Part shown: in pieces, positions 1 through 8,553 of the stretch | How the letters are laid out: each line of letters starts with the position of its first letter | How positions within the stretch are numbered: the stretch's first letter is position 1 | NCBI GenBank assembly: GCA_029261995.1 | Contig: JAJDAF010000008.1 | Span: 1 to 64,000, forward strand | Direction: 5' to 3' | Source: Candidatus Zhuqueibacterota bacterium | GTDB lineage: Bacteria > Zhuqueibacterota > Zhuqueibacteria > Oceanimicrobiales > Oceanimicrobiaceae | Length of the DNA: 64,000 bases | The notes under the pieces: generated by a model | What the model was told of the DNA's origin: nothing | What the model saw: the letters and a program-made list of their open reading frames with translations, nothing else | Databases searched by the model: none | Position numbers and translations under genes: made by a program

Positions 1-87
1 TATGGGCATGGCCGGCGATTTGGTTTCTTCTTCCGTTATGGCGTTGATAACGTCCTGCTTGGCGAGATAATCATCTTGATTTGACAT
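1..87 (-). CDS. Partial CDS, N-terminus of an unknown protein
   Basis: The first 29 codons of a gene that runs off the left edge. It opens with an ATG (85-87) preceded by a near-perfect Shine-Dalgarno sequence (GGAGGT) a few bases upstream. The visible peptide (MSNQDDYLAKQDVINAITEE...) is hydrophilic, with no signal peptide or membrane segment, so a cytoplasmic protein is likely. The strong ribosome site and uninterrupted frame support a real gene. The family cannot be named from 29 residues. Confidence 0.55.
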   Translation of the reverse strand, partial: MSNQDDYLAKQDVINAITEEETKSPAMPI

Positions 88-214
88 GTGTACCTCCTAC
101 AATGTGTTGTGGACTTTGTTAGGAATCAGAAGATCCCGCCCCTACTGGGTGTTGGGTCTCCTGTATTCCCGAGTTGCTATAAACATGTCGGGGCTGTCCA
201 AAAAGTACTGGACT

Positions 215-303
215 GTCATTGCGAGTCCCGCGTTGTCCAGCGGGACGTGGCAATCTCCCTGCATGCTCGAGGAGATTGCTTCGCGAAAAACGCTCGCAAT
301 GAC
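215..303. repeat. Palindromic intergenic element with nested inverted repeats
   Basis: An 89-bp element bounded by a perfect 11-bp inverted repeat, GTCATTGCGAG (215-225) and CTCGCAATGAC (293-303). Inside are two further pairs: TCCCGC/GCGGGA (226-231/240-245) and GCAATCTCC/GGAGATTGC (250-258/271-279). The nested arms would fold into a cruciform or a branched RNA hairpin. Similar TCATTGCGAG...GCAATCTC...CGCAATGAC elements are familiar as dispersed non-coding repeats in several bacterial phyla, probably moved in trans like MITE/REP elements. No transposase is nearby. Confidence 0.7.
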
Positions 304-1153
304 GGGGCCGCCCAGGGTGGCGATCTGCCGCGCTGATTCCATGAGTAATTTGCGATGTGAATGTGGTGTTTCACCAGTGACCCCTATCCGCCCGACCCAT
401 GCCTATCCTTATTCGATTGGATAGACGCCGCACTACCTGGGTGCTGGCACAACCGACGCGGATGATGATAAGTGAAAGACTAACGCATGCGCAAAACCGT
501 TCGCGTGCGTGGAACACTGAGACTTAACTGGTGCAAGCAGCAATGCTGCCGGTTAGAACATAGCAAACATGTTCTTCATTGTCAATAGCGGATTGATTTG
601 TCCGTGGAAGATTTTAGAGCGTAGAGCGTGGGGCGAACGCGATGAAATCTCAGGGCGGGTAATCTCCCATGTAGCATCGTGAATATGGAGCGACCTGAAG
701 CGTTCAACCGGGAAGTCTCGGCATTCGTCGGAGGTCTTTCTTCTACTCCGTGAAATAATCTTTAACGCGGACAAGCCGAAAGCAAAGGGTTTCTGAGACT
801 GGATAACAGGACTTTCAGAATCAGTTCTTGGGTACCAATGAATTCAGAGCATCTTGTCAATCCTGGAAATCCCTCTTAGAAGATCCTGCCATTGGCTTGG
901 CAGGAATGCGGAAGTGGAGACCAGAGGATGCTTGACTTTCAGCGATATTTGGTCTACTTTGTTCCACTCAAACCCTGAGAAAGGCTTGACGATATGCGAG
1001 CGCAATCTCCAGACACCCATTCCGATGCAGAGCGTATGCTCATCACTATCGCGCGCCAGGCTACACCTGCTGAAAAATTCTCACAGGTCGAGATGCTCTC
1101 GCGCGTGACCACCCAATTGCCCCGCCGCCATTGCCAGAGCCAGAATACCCCGC
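304..1153. other. Long intergenic stretch without a convincing gene
   Basis: About 850 bp between the palindromic element and the downstream end of the serine hydrolase gene. Open frames here lack ribosome sites and have non-protein-like composition. A short hairpin (AACTGG...GCAGC-AAT-GCTGC...CCGGTT) lies near 525-558. I see no RNA gene, promoter of clear quality or coding remnant. Confidence 0.4.
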
Positions 1154-2629
1154 TTACTCGAGTTGTCTTTTGTATACATACTCTTTTTCATCTGTTCCTT
1201 GCCTTATCCATGCGATAGACATAATACTGTCAGCAGGATTGATCTCGAATTTCAATCTACTGGTGAATTCATCCAAGATAAACGTACTGTCACCAATATG
1301 TATCAATTCTCTATCAGCCCCATAATATGGGCTCAGCAATAGTTTATTTTGACGATAGACCACTTCTTTTTTTTCTCCAAATAAGATACCTGAGTATTTG
1401 CCGGTAAGTGAGCTTATCAATCCTTTTGTAACTGGTTCTTCCACAGACCTGTCCAAAGGTACGTGCCATTCGTGAGCCTTAACAATACTCTTCCTAAATT
1501 GATCCAGTACGGGTAACCTATTCTTATTAGCACTATTCCCAAAGAAAGCAATACCATGTCCACCTTTCATTGTTGCGTAAATATGGCCACCGGTACCCGT
1601 GTTTGCGCCACCGTGTGAAAGCCACTCATAATTACCATAACCGTGCCGTCTTTCCCAACCCAGACTCCATCCGCCCATTACCTTAGATGTTACGATGCTC
1701 GTTACTCTTTTAGCTACACCGTGTGAAATCACTCTACTGTTAGAGTTCCTCAAGGCGTTTTGCATTTCAACTAAGAATATCGCCATATCTGTTGGGGTTG
1801 ACCACAAGCCTGAAGGAGCAACTTGCGGGGTAATGGGGATCCCGTTGCGAATTATTTTCCCATTTTCATTGTGGGCTTTTGCAATATTAGTAAGGAAACC
1901 GCTTTCGTTTGGTTGTTTCATGGTAGTGTTTATTAAACCCAAAGGCAGGAATAAATATTCATGTGCTAAATCAGCCAAAGACCTGTCGAGATGGTCCTCA
2001 ACCGCCATTTGTGCAATGACATATCCTCCTCCACTGTATTTCCAAGTAGTTCCGGGAACAGTCAAAAATTCTATTTCCTTGTCGTATCCGGGAATTTGTC
2101 CCTTCAGACTTTGAACTATCGTAGGAATGGTATCACCTTGGTAGAAATCTTCAAAACCACCTTGCGATGTACCTGCTGTGTGACTCAGTAAGTGTTCAAG
2201 TGTAAGATCAAGGTCTTTCAAATATTCGCTCTTAGGCAGTTTCCATCTTTTGAGATAATTCGAAACAGGAGCTTCTAAATCAATCAACCCATTCTCTTCT
2301 AAAATTGCGAACAAAGTTGCTGTTACCGGCTTTGCAATGGAGGCTGCGGAAAATGCTGTATTATGGTCAATCTTTTCACCTGATTCCACATCCTTTACTC
2401 CCCATGTTTCTGTCCAGGATATTTGATAGTTATCAATGACAGCTACACTTAGTCCTTTCAAACCATGTAACTTCATAGCATCTTCTACGGAATAATATGT
2501 CGAATCGTATTTGGCCAGAAAACCGACAGCTTTCTCCTTTTTGAATTGTATTCTATCTTTAGCGCCCATTTGCTGGCAGCCAACAACAAATGCTAAGGGG
2601 ACAGTCAAACTTAAAATCAAATTCTTCAT
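1154..2629 (-). CDS. CubicO-type serine hydrolase / class C beta-lactamase-like lipoprotein
   Basis: A 491-residue member of the serine beta-lactamase-like superfamily (esterases, D-aminopeptidases, peptidases and class C enzymes). The active-site serine motif SIAK (SxxK) sits about 95 residues in. A tyrosine motif YSGGGY follows, and a late SHGGANTG fits the KTG/HxG box. The start chosen, MKNLILSLTVPLAFVVGCQQ, gives a short signal ending in a lipobox-like VVGC, so the mature protein is probably lipid-anchored. A further in-frame start 30 bp upstream would spoil this signal. The C-terminal ~100 residues form a separate beta-rich domain. The true substrate is unknown. It is monocistronic as far as visible, and a second member of the family is cut off at the right end of the window. 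Confidence 0.85.
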   Translation of the reverse strand: MKNLILSLTVPLAFVVGCQQMGAKDRIQFKKEKAVGFLAKYDSTYYSVEDAMKLHGLKGLSVAVIDNYQISWTETWGVKDVESGEKIDHNTAFSAASIAKPVTATLFAILEENGLIDLEAPVSNYLKRWKLPKSEYLKDLDLTLEHLLSHTAGTSQGGFEDFYQGDTIPTIVQSLKGQIPGYDKEIEFLTVPGTTWKYSGGGYVIAQMAVEDHLDRSLADLAHEYLFLPLGLINTTMKQPNESGFLTNIAKAHNENGKIIRNGIPITPQVAPSGLWSTPTDMAIFLVEMQNALRNSNSRVISHGVAKRVTSIVTSKVMGGWSLGWERRHGYGNYEWLSHGGANTGTGGHIYATMKGGHGIAFFGNSANKNRLPVLDQFRKSIVKAHEWHVPLDRSVEEPVTKGLISSLTGKYSGILFGEKKEVVYRQNKLLLSPYYGADRELIHIGDSTFILDEFTSRLKFEINPADSIMSIAWIRQGTDEKEYVYKRQLE

Positions 2630-2792
2630 TGTTCCGATTCCTCTAATGATTATTACCAACGAGTGTCTGAAAACAACTGTCTATGAGCTTCTGGTTCTAA
2701 TGAAACGGCAAGAACCCGTCACAGGCGACAGACTCTTGCCGTTAAACCAACTCGCGTTCGAGCAACGAAATGCACGCTGCCTATGCTCCGCC

Positions 2793-3611
2793 CTACTTCC
2801 CCTTGCGAATGAAAATCTCGCCATTGAAGGTCGAAAAGTAAAACTCAGGGCCACCGCCGTTGATTTTGCCGTACATGGCGCTCTCGACCGTCAGTCTGAA
2901 TTTGCCGCCTTTGCCGCGGTTGTCTTCCTTCATGGTGCGGGCGCGCTCCTGCAATTCGATCTCAAAATCACTGTAGATTTCTCCCCGCTCACTCTTGAGT
3001 TTGAGGTCGGCTGCGACGCTCGCGGGCAGCGTCACATCGACATCACCGTTGAACGAGACGAACGACATCGGCTTGTCCGGCGTCACTTTGTTGAGCTTGA
3101 CCGTGACATCGCCGTTGGTGGTGTTCGAAACCACGGCGCCTGAGACATTCAGGATTTTGATTTCGCCGTTGACGTTATGGGCTTCGACTTCACCCTGAAT
3201 GTTTTCAATCAGGATGTCGCCTTCGTTGACGGTGCTGACTTCCAGCGAGGTGTTGCGAGGAACCTGAATGTGCAAATCGACAGCTCGCATGTGTGAGCTG
3301 GTGCCGATGGACATCTCGTTGTTTTCCTCGGTAACCGTAAGTCCCGTGGCTACCTGGGTCAGGCGAATCATGCCTTTTCCGCTGTCCCGGGACCCGGACA
3401 ATCTCTTGGAACGGGTGGTTGCCTCGATGACGACTTCTTTCCCGGCATAACCTTTGACCGTAATCGAGCCATGCACCAGACCCGCTTCGACATGACCGGC
3501 CCGCTCAGGGTTGCTGAAGGGCACGGATACTTTGTCCGCCGACTGCGTCTGCGCCATCAGGCAGGCGGCCCCAAACAGCAGCAATATCGTTGATAATCTT
3601 ATCTTAGTCAT
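2793..3611 (-). CDS. DUF4097 family beta-helix-like exported protein
   Basis: A 272-residue protein with a clear signal peptide (MTKIRLSTILLLFGAACLMAQ) and a DUF4097-type repeat. Short strands alternate with phrases such as GSITVKGY, GDILIENIQGEVEAHNVNGEI and NGDVDVTLP, expected to fold as a right-handed beta-solenoid. The ATG at 3611 follows TGAGGT at good spacing; an ATG 12 bp further upstream would overlap the preceding stop. The gene lies 8 bp after a paralogue (3620-4474) and ends in the same way (EFYFSTFNGEIFIRKGK). The pair is probably co-transcribed with the upstream ECF sigma/anti-sigma genes, a setting in which DUF4097 proteins are often found. The molecular role is unknown; an envelope location is inferred. 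Confidence 0.8.
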   Translation of the reverse strand: MTKIRLSTILLLFGAACLMAQTQSADKVSVPFSNPERAGHVEAGLVHGSITVKGYAGKEVVIEATTRSKRLSGSRDSGKGMIRLTQVATGLTVTEENNEMSIGTSSHMRAVDLHIQVPRNTSLEVSTVNEGDILIENIQGEVEAHNVNGEIKILNVSGAVVSNTTNGDVTVKLNKVTPDKPMSFVSFNGDVDVTLPASVAADLKLKSERGEIYSDFEIELQERARTMKEDNRGKGGKFRLTVESAMYGKINGGGPEFYFSTFNGEIFIRKGK

Positions 3612-3619
3612 GATGTACC

Positions 3620-4474
3620 TCATTTCTGTTTGATGAAAATGTCGCCGTTAAAGCCGTCGAATTCAAATTCCGGACCGCCGGCGCCGACGCGTGCGCCAAA
3701 AGCCTTGTCGCTTTTGTAGACATACTTTCCACGCTTGCGTTCCTGATGCGCCGTGCGTGGCGGCAGGTAGGTGACATCGAAATCGGAAAAGACCTCTCCG
3801 TTGAAAGTTTTGATGCGCAAATCCGCTGAAAGTCCGGGTTGAAACAGCACCTCGACCTCGCCATTCAGTGACCCGAAATAGCAGTCCTGTCCGGGGTTCT
3901 CATCAAAAGACACATCGACGTCTCCGTTGAGGGCGTAGATGCGTCCTGAGCCCGCAAGATTGCGCGCCCGGATGCCGCCGTTGATATTGTCGAGCACGAA
4001 ATCACCGTGCACATCAGCGACCGTGATTTCACCATCATTAACGGTCTTCAGGCTGAAACGCAGGCGCCGTGGCACTTTGACCTCAAAATCGTAGGTCACT
4101 TCATAGCCATAGTGCCGCCAACCGCGATGGTTGATGGATCCATCCTCACACCTGAACGGTGCATCAACAAAAAGTGTGACGCTGTTGCCGTCCTGAGTCA
4201 TCTTGAGTGGCATTTTCTCTCGCGCTTCTGCAATTTTCTCTTTGTGTCTGGCGAAAATGGTGCGGTAAGCTGTCATTTCGATGGACTTGCCGGAGTGTGC
4301 CCTGATCTCGATGGAACCGCTGATGTTGTCAATGGTGAGTACGCCCGGCGCGTTCCCGGAGATCTGAAAGCTCTTTGTGACCGTCTCCTTGATTTCTGTT
4401 TGCACGGTAAAACCGTCCGTACCAAATGCAAACACCAAAGAGAATATGACAAAGGTTCTGGCTAGTGGTTTCAT
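3620..4474 (-). CDS. DUF4097 family exported protein, paralogue of the downstream gene
   Basis: A 284-residue protein starting MKPLARTFVIFSLVFAFG, with AAGGGACC as ribosome site. An open frame continues 45 codons upstream but lacks a signal sequence, so the internal ATG is preferred. After the signal peptide the chain carries repeated short-strand phrases (GVLTIDNISGSIEIRA, GEITVADVHGDFVLDNINGGI, GDVDVSF, LNGEVEV, FNGEVFSDF). It ends EFEFDGFNGDIFIKQK, matching the tail of the downstream paralogue and indicating a tandem duplication. It contains a lone Cys pair (RCEDGS, QDCYF). It sits about 195 bp after the anti-sigma gene. The function is unknown; it is probably a target or part of the sigma-controlled envelope operon. 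Confidence 0.8.
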   Translation of the reverse strand: MKPLARTFVIFSLVFAFGTDGFTVQTEIKETVTKSFQISGNAPGVLTIDNISGSIEIRAHSGKSIEMTAYRTIFARHKEKIAEAREKMPLKMTQDGNSVTLFVDAPFRCEDGSINHRGWRHYGYEVTYDFEVKVPRRLRFSLKTVNDGEITVADVHGDFVLDNINGGIRARNLAGSGRIYALNGDVDVSFDENPGQDCYFGSLNGEVEVLFQPGLSADLRIKTFNGEVFSDFDVTYLPPRTAHQERKRGKYVYKSDKAFGARVGAGGPEFEFDGFNGDIFIKQK

Positions 4475-4669
4475 AATAGGTCCCTTGTTATGTTGAGACG
4501 TCGTGCGAATTCTTGTTTCTGCGTGAGTAACTCCGCACAGCACGAGCCACCACCATGCTGACTTCGTGTCAAGCCGGAAACGTTTATGAGTACTTTTGTC
4601 GGGGACCACTCCTCAGAAGCACGGAACCCCGATAGAAATACTCGGGGATGACAGTGGTCGGCCGACGTG

Positions 4670-5482
4670 CTACTCGAGTTGCTGAATCGCTTTGCCGGCA
4701 TGCTGCCGAACCATCTGTTCCACGCTCTCCTGTCCCTGAATCGCTTTCAACAACTTGAGCGACCGCCGTTCTTCCTGTTGCACAAGCAGGTCGATAAGCG
4801 CAATTTGCAGAAGCGGCGAGCTTTGGCGCTCGAGCGATTCAAGCGCGCCGTGCCGGATCAACTCCTGGTCATAAAATGCAGACAGCGCATCGACCGCCGC
4901 CAGCCTAACGTTGAGATTCGGATCGTAATCCATGGTGTTCAACAGCGTGCGCAAGACCGACTCATCGGGCTGTTCAAGACGATTGCTGTAGCTGACCCCA
5001 CGCAGCCGTTCACTGGGTGACTGGCTTTGCAGTAATGACGTCGCCACCAGGCGTCGCAGGTCGCTGACCTCTCCGCGCAAATCGCCAAGCTCACCGCCAG
5101 CACTGCTGTTGAAGCGGCTGCCGAGAAAAACTCCGCAGACCAGCAAACCAAGCGCAAGAGCCATCTGAAACACCGGTTGTCGCGGCCACCAGCGTTCGAG
5201 CCAGCGATTCGTAAGCTCGCCCAGTCCGACCCGCTGATGGGCATGTTGTTCGCCAGTTTTGTAAGCCTCAAGCATGGCGTGGAAGCGCGTTTGCACTGCC
5301 TCCCCGGGTTCAGCATCCGGCATGGAGAGCAACCTTTGCCAAACTTCCCTCAGGCTCTCGAATTCATCTTTGCAGCTTGAGACCGCCAAGCGATTTTCAA
5401 ACTCGGCTTTCTGTTCTTCCGTCAAATTGTCCTTAAGATAGTCGGGTAACTGCTTGAGCAATTTGTCGCAGTCCTGCTTCAT
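4670..5482 (-). CDS. Anti-sigma factor-like membrane protein with C-terminal HEAT-like repeats
   Basis: A 270-residue single-pass membrane protein whose ATG overlaps the stop of the ECF sigma gene (ATGA at 5479-5482), the hallmark of a sigma/anti-sigma pair. Residues 1-75 are helical and acidic (MKQDCDKLLKQLPDYLKDNL...) like an anti-sigma domain. The zinc-binding H-x3-C-x2-C signature is degenerate, with only CKDEFESL left. One membrane helix (VFQMALALGLLVCGVFLG) lies near residue 110. The outer part has a short coiled region and then about 100 residues of HEAT/armadillo-like helices (DPNLNVRLAAVDALSAF; SPLLQIALIDLLVQQ). The ordinary zf-HC2 fold followed by HEAT repeats is a recurrent layout. 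Its partner is inferred from the overlap. Confidence 0.8.
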   Translation of the reverse strand: MKQDCDKLLKQLPDYLKDNLTEEQKAEFENRLAVSSCKDEFESLREVWQRLLSMPDAEPGEAVQTRFHAMLEAYKTGEQHAHQRVGLGELTNRWLERWWPRQPVFQMALALGLLVCGVFLGSRFNSSAGGELGDLRGEVSDLRRLVATSLLQSQSPSERLRGVSYSNRLEQPDESVLRTLLNTMDYDPNLNVRLAAVDALSAFYDQELIRHGALESLERQSSPLLQIALIDLLVQQEERRSLKLLKAIQGQESVEQMVRQHAGKAIQQLE

Positions 5483-6036
5483 GCCCGCTCTCCTGATAGT
5501 TGATAAAATGCATCCCGCAGCCGCTTGGTTGCGCGGTGAACCCTTGCCTTTACCGTGCCTTCCAGACATCCCAGCATTTCCGCAATCTCCTTATACTTGA
5601 TCTCGTGGAAGCGGCTGAGCAACAAGACCTCCCTATCATCTGCTCCCAACTTGTTTAAGGCGGCGTGCACAAGATCGAAGGTTTGGGATTTCTCGACTTC
5701 GTCGTCGGGGCTCAGATTTGTGCTCACCAACTCTTCTTCCTGGTCATCGCTGCTGGCGAGTCGGTTCTTGCGAAAGTGGTCAGCCCGGGCATTGCGTGCA
5801 ATGCGAAACATCCACACAACAAATTCGCTGTCACCACGGTAAGTATGGCGGTACTTGAGAAGCCGCAGGAATACCTCCTGTAGAATATCCTCCGCGGCTT
5901 CGACGCTGCCCGTCAATCGCAGGAGGAAACTGTACAAGGCACGATGGTGGCGCTCAAAAAGCACCCCAAGCTTGTCCAGGTCCCCGTCTTTGACCTCGAA
6001 CATCAGTTCTTTGTCAGTCAGTGCTCGACCTTCCAA
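5479..6036 (-). CDS. ECF-type RNA polymerase sigma factor (sigma-70 family)
   Basis: A 185-residue ECF sigma factor. The region 2 helix is clear (LGVLFERHHRALYSFLLRLTG, then AEDILQEVFLRLLKY and FVVWMFRIARNARADHFRK). The region 4 helix-turn-helix follows (LGADDREVLLLSRFHEIKYKEIAEML, then GTVKARVHRATKRLRD). The start is a TTG, because no ATG lies before the conserved TDKELM stretch; an internal ATG at 6003 would cut into region 2. The gene leads a four-gene minus-strand operon: anti-sigma, then two DUF4097 proteins. Such factors usually autoregulate and respond to envelope signals; the signal here is unknown. Confidence 0.93.
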   Translation of the reverse strand: MEGRALTDKELMFEVKDGDLDKLGVLFERHHRALYSFLLRLTGSVEAAEDILQEVFLRLLKYRHTYRGDSEFVVWMFRIARNARADHFRKNRLASSDDQEEELVSTNLSPDDEVEKSQTFDLVHAALNKLGADDREVLLLSRFHEIKYKEIAEMLGCLEGTVKARVHRATKRLRDAFYQLSGERA

Positions 6037-6236
6037 TCTGGGATCTCGTTGCGTTTATCTGTACACACTCAGGTTAAAAGAAAAGGTTACGGAAGTCAAT
6101 AGAAAATCGGTGAGATAGGCAGGTAGGCTAGGAAAAAAACTCAGATGTGAGCAGTTTGCGCTGAGGCCGCCCGACTCGGACAGGCCACCTTGAACCGACA
6201 GCGACAGTGATGATTCTGGCTTCAGCACAATCTAAC

Positions 6237-6271
6237 AAAAAAAAGACCCGTGTTTCGTAAAGAAACACGGG
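6237..6271 (-). terminator. Intrinsic terminator on the minus strand
   Basis: A 10-bp perfect stem, CCCGTGTTTC (6247-6256) against GAAACACGGG (6262-6271), with a 5-nt loop. On the minus strand it is followed by eight T (6237-6244). It fits a factor-independent terminator for transcription moving left. It lies between the divergent sigma and helicase genes, so no annotated gene feeds it. Confidence 0.7.
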
Positions 6272-6358
6272 CCAGTCTCCCACATCTAAGGTAAGAAAAA
6301 GATGTGATATTGTAGGGGAGAGAAGTATAAAAAATCATCCCCAAAAAGTCAAGATTTT

Positions 6359-6387
6359 TTGTAAAACTGAACGTTTTTTAATATTTA
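6359..6387 (+). promoter_or_regulatory. Sigma-70-like promoter for the DEAD-box helicase gene
   Basis: TTGTAA (6359-6364), 17 bp, TATTTA (6382-6387) in an A/T-rich patch. Initiation near 6394 would leave a leader of about 205 nt before the ATG at 6600. Long structured leaders are common for helicases of the DeaD/CsdA type, which are often cold-regulated. The interval 6272-6358 also holds an imperfect stem (CTCCCACATCT...AGATGTG...GGGGAG). Confidence 0.5.
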
Positions 6388-6599
6388 CAGGCATCGGTTT
6401 GTCTATGAATCCGCAGCCAATTCTTGCAAGATTCCGCTTGCAATAGTCCCAGCAATTCCTTTTCTTGAGCGTCGGCATTCGGCAGGCCAGCCAAGGCGTC
6501 TGGCCGATGCCAAACAGAACTTGCATCACCCGCCTTTTGGGGCTTGGCAATCACGGGGTTGGCGGGCCAACGCATTCCATGAACACCAGGAAACAAATC

Positions 6600-8369
6600 A
6601 TGTCAACAGCCATGGATTCTCAGCCAGGTTTTCACGACCTGGGCCTCAGCCAGCCCGTGCTACGAGCACTCGACGACGTTGGCTACGAAACCCCGTCGCC
6701 GATTCAGGCGCAAATTATTCCACACGTGCTCGCCGGCACGGACGTTGTCGGCCAGGCGCAAACCGGCACGGGAAAGACGGCGGCATTCGCAATGCCACTG
6801 TTGTCAACACTCGACCTCAAACAACACCTGCCACAAGTACTGGTTCTCACACCTACGCGCGAACTTGCCATCCAGGTTGCTGAGGCATTTCAGCGCTATG
6901 CCGGTCGCTTGCGCGGCTTTCACGTCGTCCCGATCTACGGCGGGCAGGACTATGGCATCCAACTCCGCCAGCTTAGACGCGGCGTGCATGTGGTGGTCGG
7001 AACACCGGGACGCGTCATGGACCACATTCGCAGGGGAACGCTCGTCCTGAAAGGAATCACCAGCCTGGTTCTCGACGAGGGCGATGAGATGCTGCGCATG
7101 GGTTTCATCGACGACGTCGAATGGATTCTGGAACAGACACCCGCGGAGCGGCAGATTTCTCTCTTTTCAGCGACCATGCCGGATGCCATTCGGAAAATCG
7201 CGAAGAAATACCTGCGTAAGCCAGAACAGATAACCGTCAAGGTGCGCACCACCACGGCGGATACTATCAATCAGCGATTCTGGATGGTGAGCGGCCTTCA
7301 CAAGCTCGACGCACTGACTCGAATTCTAGAGGCGGAGCCCTTCGACGCCATGTTGGTTTTTGTACGCACCAGAAATGCAACCGTTGAACTTTCTGAAAAA
7401 CTGGAAGCGCGCGGTTATGCCTCGGCGCCGCACAATGGCGAGATCCCGCAGAAAAAGCGCGAACGTACGGTAGCTCTGCTGAAAGCGGGCAAAATTGACA
7501 TCCTGGTCGCTACCGACGTTGCTGCTCGGGGATTAGACGTTGAGCGCATCAGCCACGTTATCAATTACGATATCCCTTACGACACCGAAGCCTACGTTCA
7601 TCGCATCGGACGAACGGGCCGCGCCGGACGAAGCGGTGAGGCCATCCTGTTTGTGCAACCACGTGAACGACGCATGTTGCGTTCCATCGAACAAGCGACC
7701 AGACAACGAATCGAGATGATGAAATTGCCGTCTACCGAGGATATCAATGACCAGCGTGTGGCGCGGTTCAAACAACGCATTACGGACGTTCTCGCCGTGG
7801 AGGAACTAGGACCTTTCTACCAGATGGTGGAACAATATCGGCAGGAGCATAACATTCCCGCTCTGGAAATAGCAGCGGCGCTGGCAAAACTGGTTCAGGG
7901 CGGCGAACCGCTGCTACTGCCGCCGCGAGCCCGTCAGGCAAAACCACAGGTGTCCGAAAAACCAAAGCCCATAGCAAAACCAAGGCCAGCACCCAAGCAG
8001 GGCGTGCAGCAAAGCCCGGCCAAACACGCCCCCAAACCAGCACGGAGCAAAACCGATCCTGAAGTTGGAATGGAGCGGTTCCGCATCGAGGTTGGTAGAA
8101 CTCACGGCGTGAAACCATCCAACATCGTAGGCGCGATAATAAATGAGGCTGGCCTCGACGGTGAGTACGTCGGCCACATAGAGATTCTTGAAGACCACAG
8201 CACAGTTGATTTGCCGGAGGGCATGCCACGCGAAATCTTCCGGGTGATGAAGAAGGTCTGGGTTTCGGGCCAGCAGATGCAAATCTCACGGCTCGGGCAG
8301 GGCCCCGAGAAAGGGGGCGACAAAAAGAAAAAGCAAAAGCACAAAGGTAAAGGCAGAAAGAAGATGTAG
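6600..8369 (+). CDS. deaD: ATP-dependent RNA helicase, DEAD-box, DeaD/CsdA type
   Basis: A 589-residue helicase that unwinds RNA during ribosome assembly and mRNA turnover. Motifs run in order: Q motif (GFHDLGL...YETPSPIQ), AQTGTGKT, PTRELAIQ, TPGR, a DEGD variant in place of DEAD, SAT, then ATDVAARGLDVERIS and HRIGRTGRAGR. A basic Pro/Ala/Lys linker (about residues 440-490) leads to a DbpA-like RNA-binding domain (ERFRIEVGRTHGVKPSNIVG...). A Lys-rich tail (KKKKQKHKGKGRKKM) ends the protein. The ATG at 6600 has AGGA at ideal spacing. A longer frame begins at 6465 but is not helicase-like. It stands alone, divergent from the sigma operon. DEGD at motif II is a known variation that keeps the catalytic D and E. 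Confidence 0.95.
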   Translation: MSTAMDSQPGFHDLGLSQPVLRALDDVGYETPSPIQAQIIPHVLAGTDVVGQAQTGTGKTAAFAMPLLSTLDLKQHLPQVLVLTPTRELAIQVAEAFQRYAGRLRGFHVVPIYGGQDYGIQLRQLRRGVHVVVGTPGRVMDHIRRGTLVLKGITSLVLDEGDEMLRMGFIDDVEWILEQTPAERQISLFSATMPDAIRKIAKKYLRKPEQITVKVRTTTADTINQRFWMVSGLHKLDALTRILEAEPFDAMLVFVRTRNATVELSEKLEARGYASAPHNGEIPQKKRERTVALLKAGKIDILVATDVAARGLDVERISHVINYDIPYDTEAYVHRIGRTGRAGRSGEAILFVQPRERRMLRSIEQATRQRIEMMKLPSTEDINDQRVARFKQRITDVLAVEELGPFYQMVEQYRQEHNIPALEIAAALAKLVQGGEPLLLPPRARQAKPQVSEKPKPIAKPRPAPKQGVQQSPAKHAPKPARSKTDPEVGMERFRIEVGRTHGVKPSNIVGAIINEAGLDGEYVGHIEILEDHSTVDLPEGMPREIFRVMKKVWVSGQQMQISRLGQGPEKGGDKKKKQKHKGKGRKKM

Positions 8370-8553
8370 TCCGTCACCTATCCGTCAAGCGTTTGAAGGG
8401 TTTTCCTGCACTAACGTAGTCCTCCGCCCGCCGAGTTGCTCTGACTCTCAAATGTGCAGACTCCTTATCCGCCAGTGATGTTGGCCCAGATAGGTCTCGT
8501 GTTGGGCATGGCGACCGCCACCTGGACCAACATCATCCCCCGCATCGTTGCAC

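Noticed and set aside
434-455. TGGCAC followed by GC at 10 bp, like a sigma-54 promoter on the plus strand
   Set aside because: The -12 part reads GACGC instead of TTGC, and no plus-strand gene follows for over 6 kb.
553-774. 73-codon open frame on the minus strand
   Set aside because: No ribosome site, Arg/Ser-rich translation typical of random sequence, and no family resemblance.
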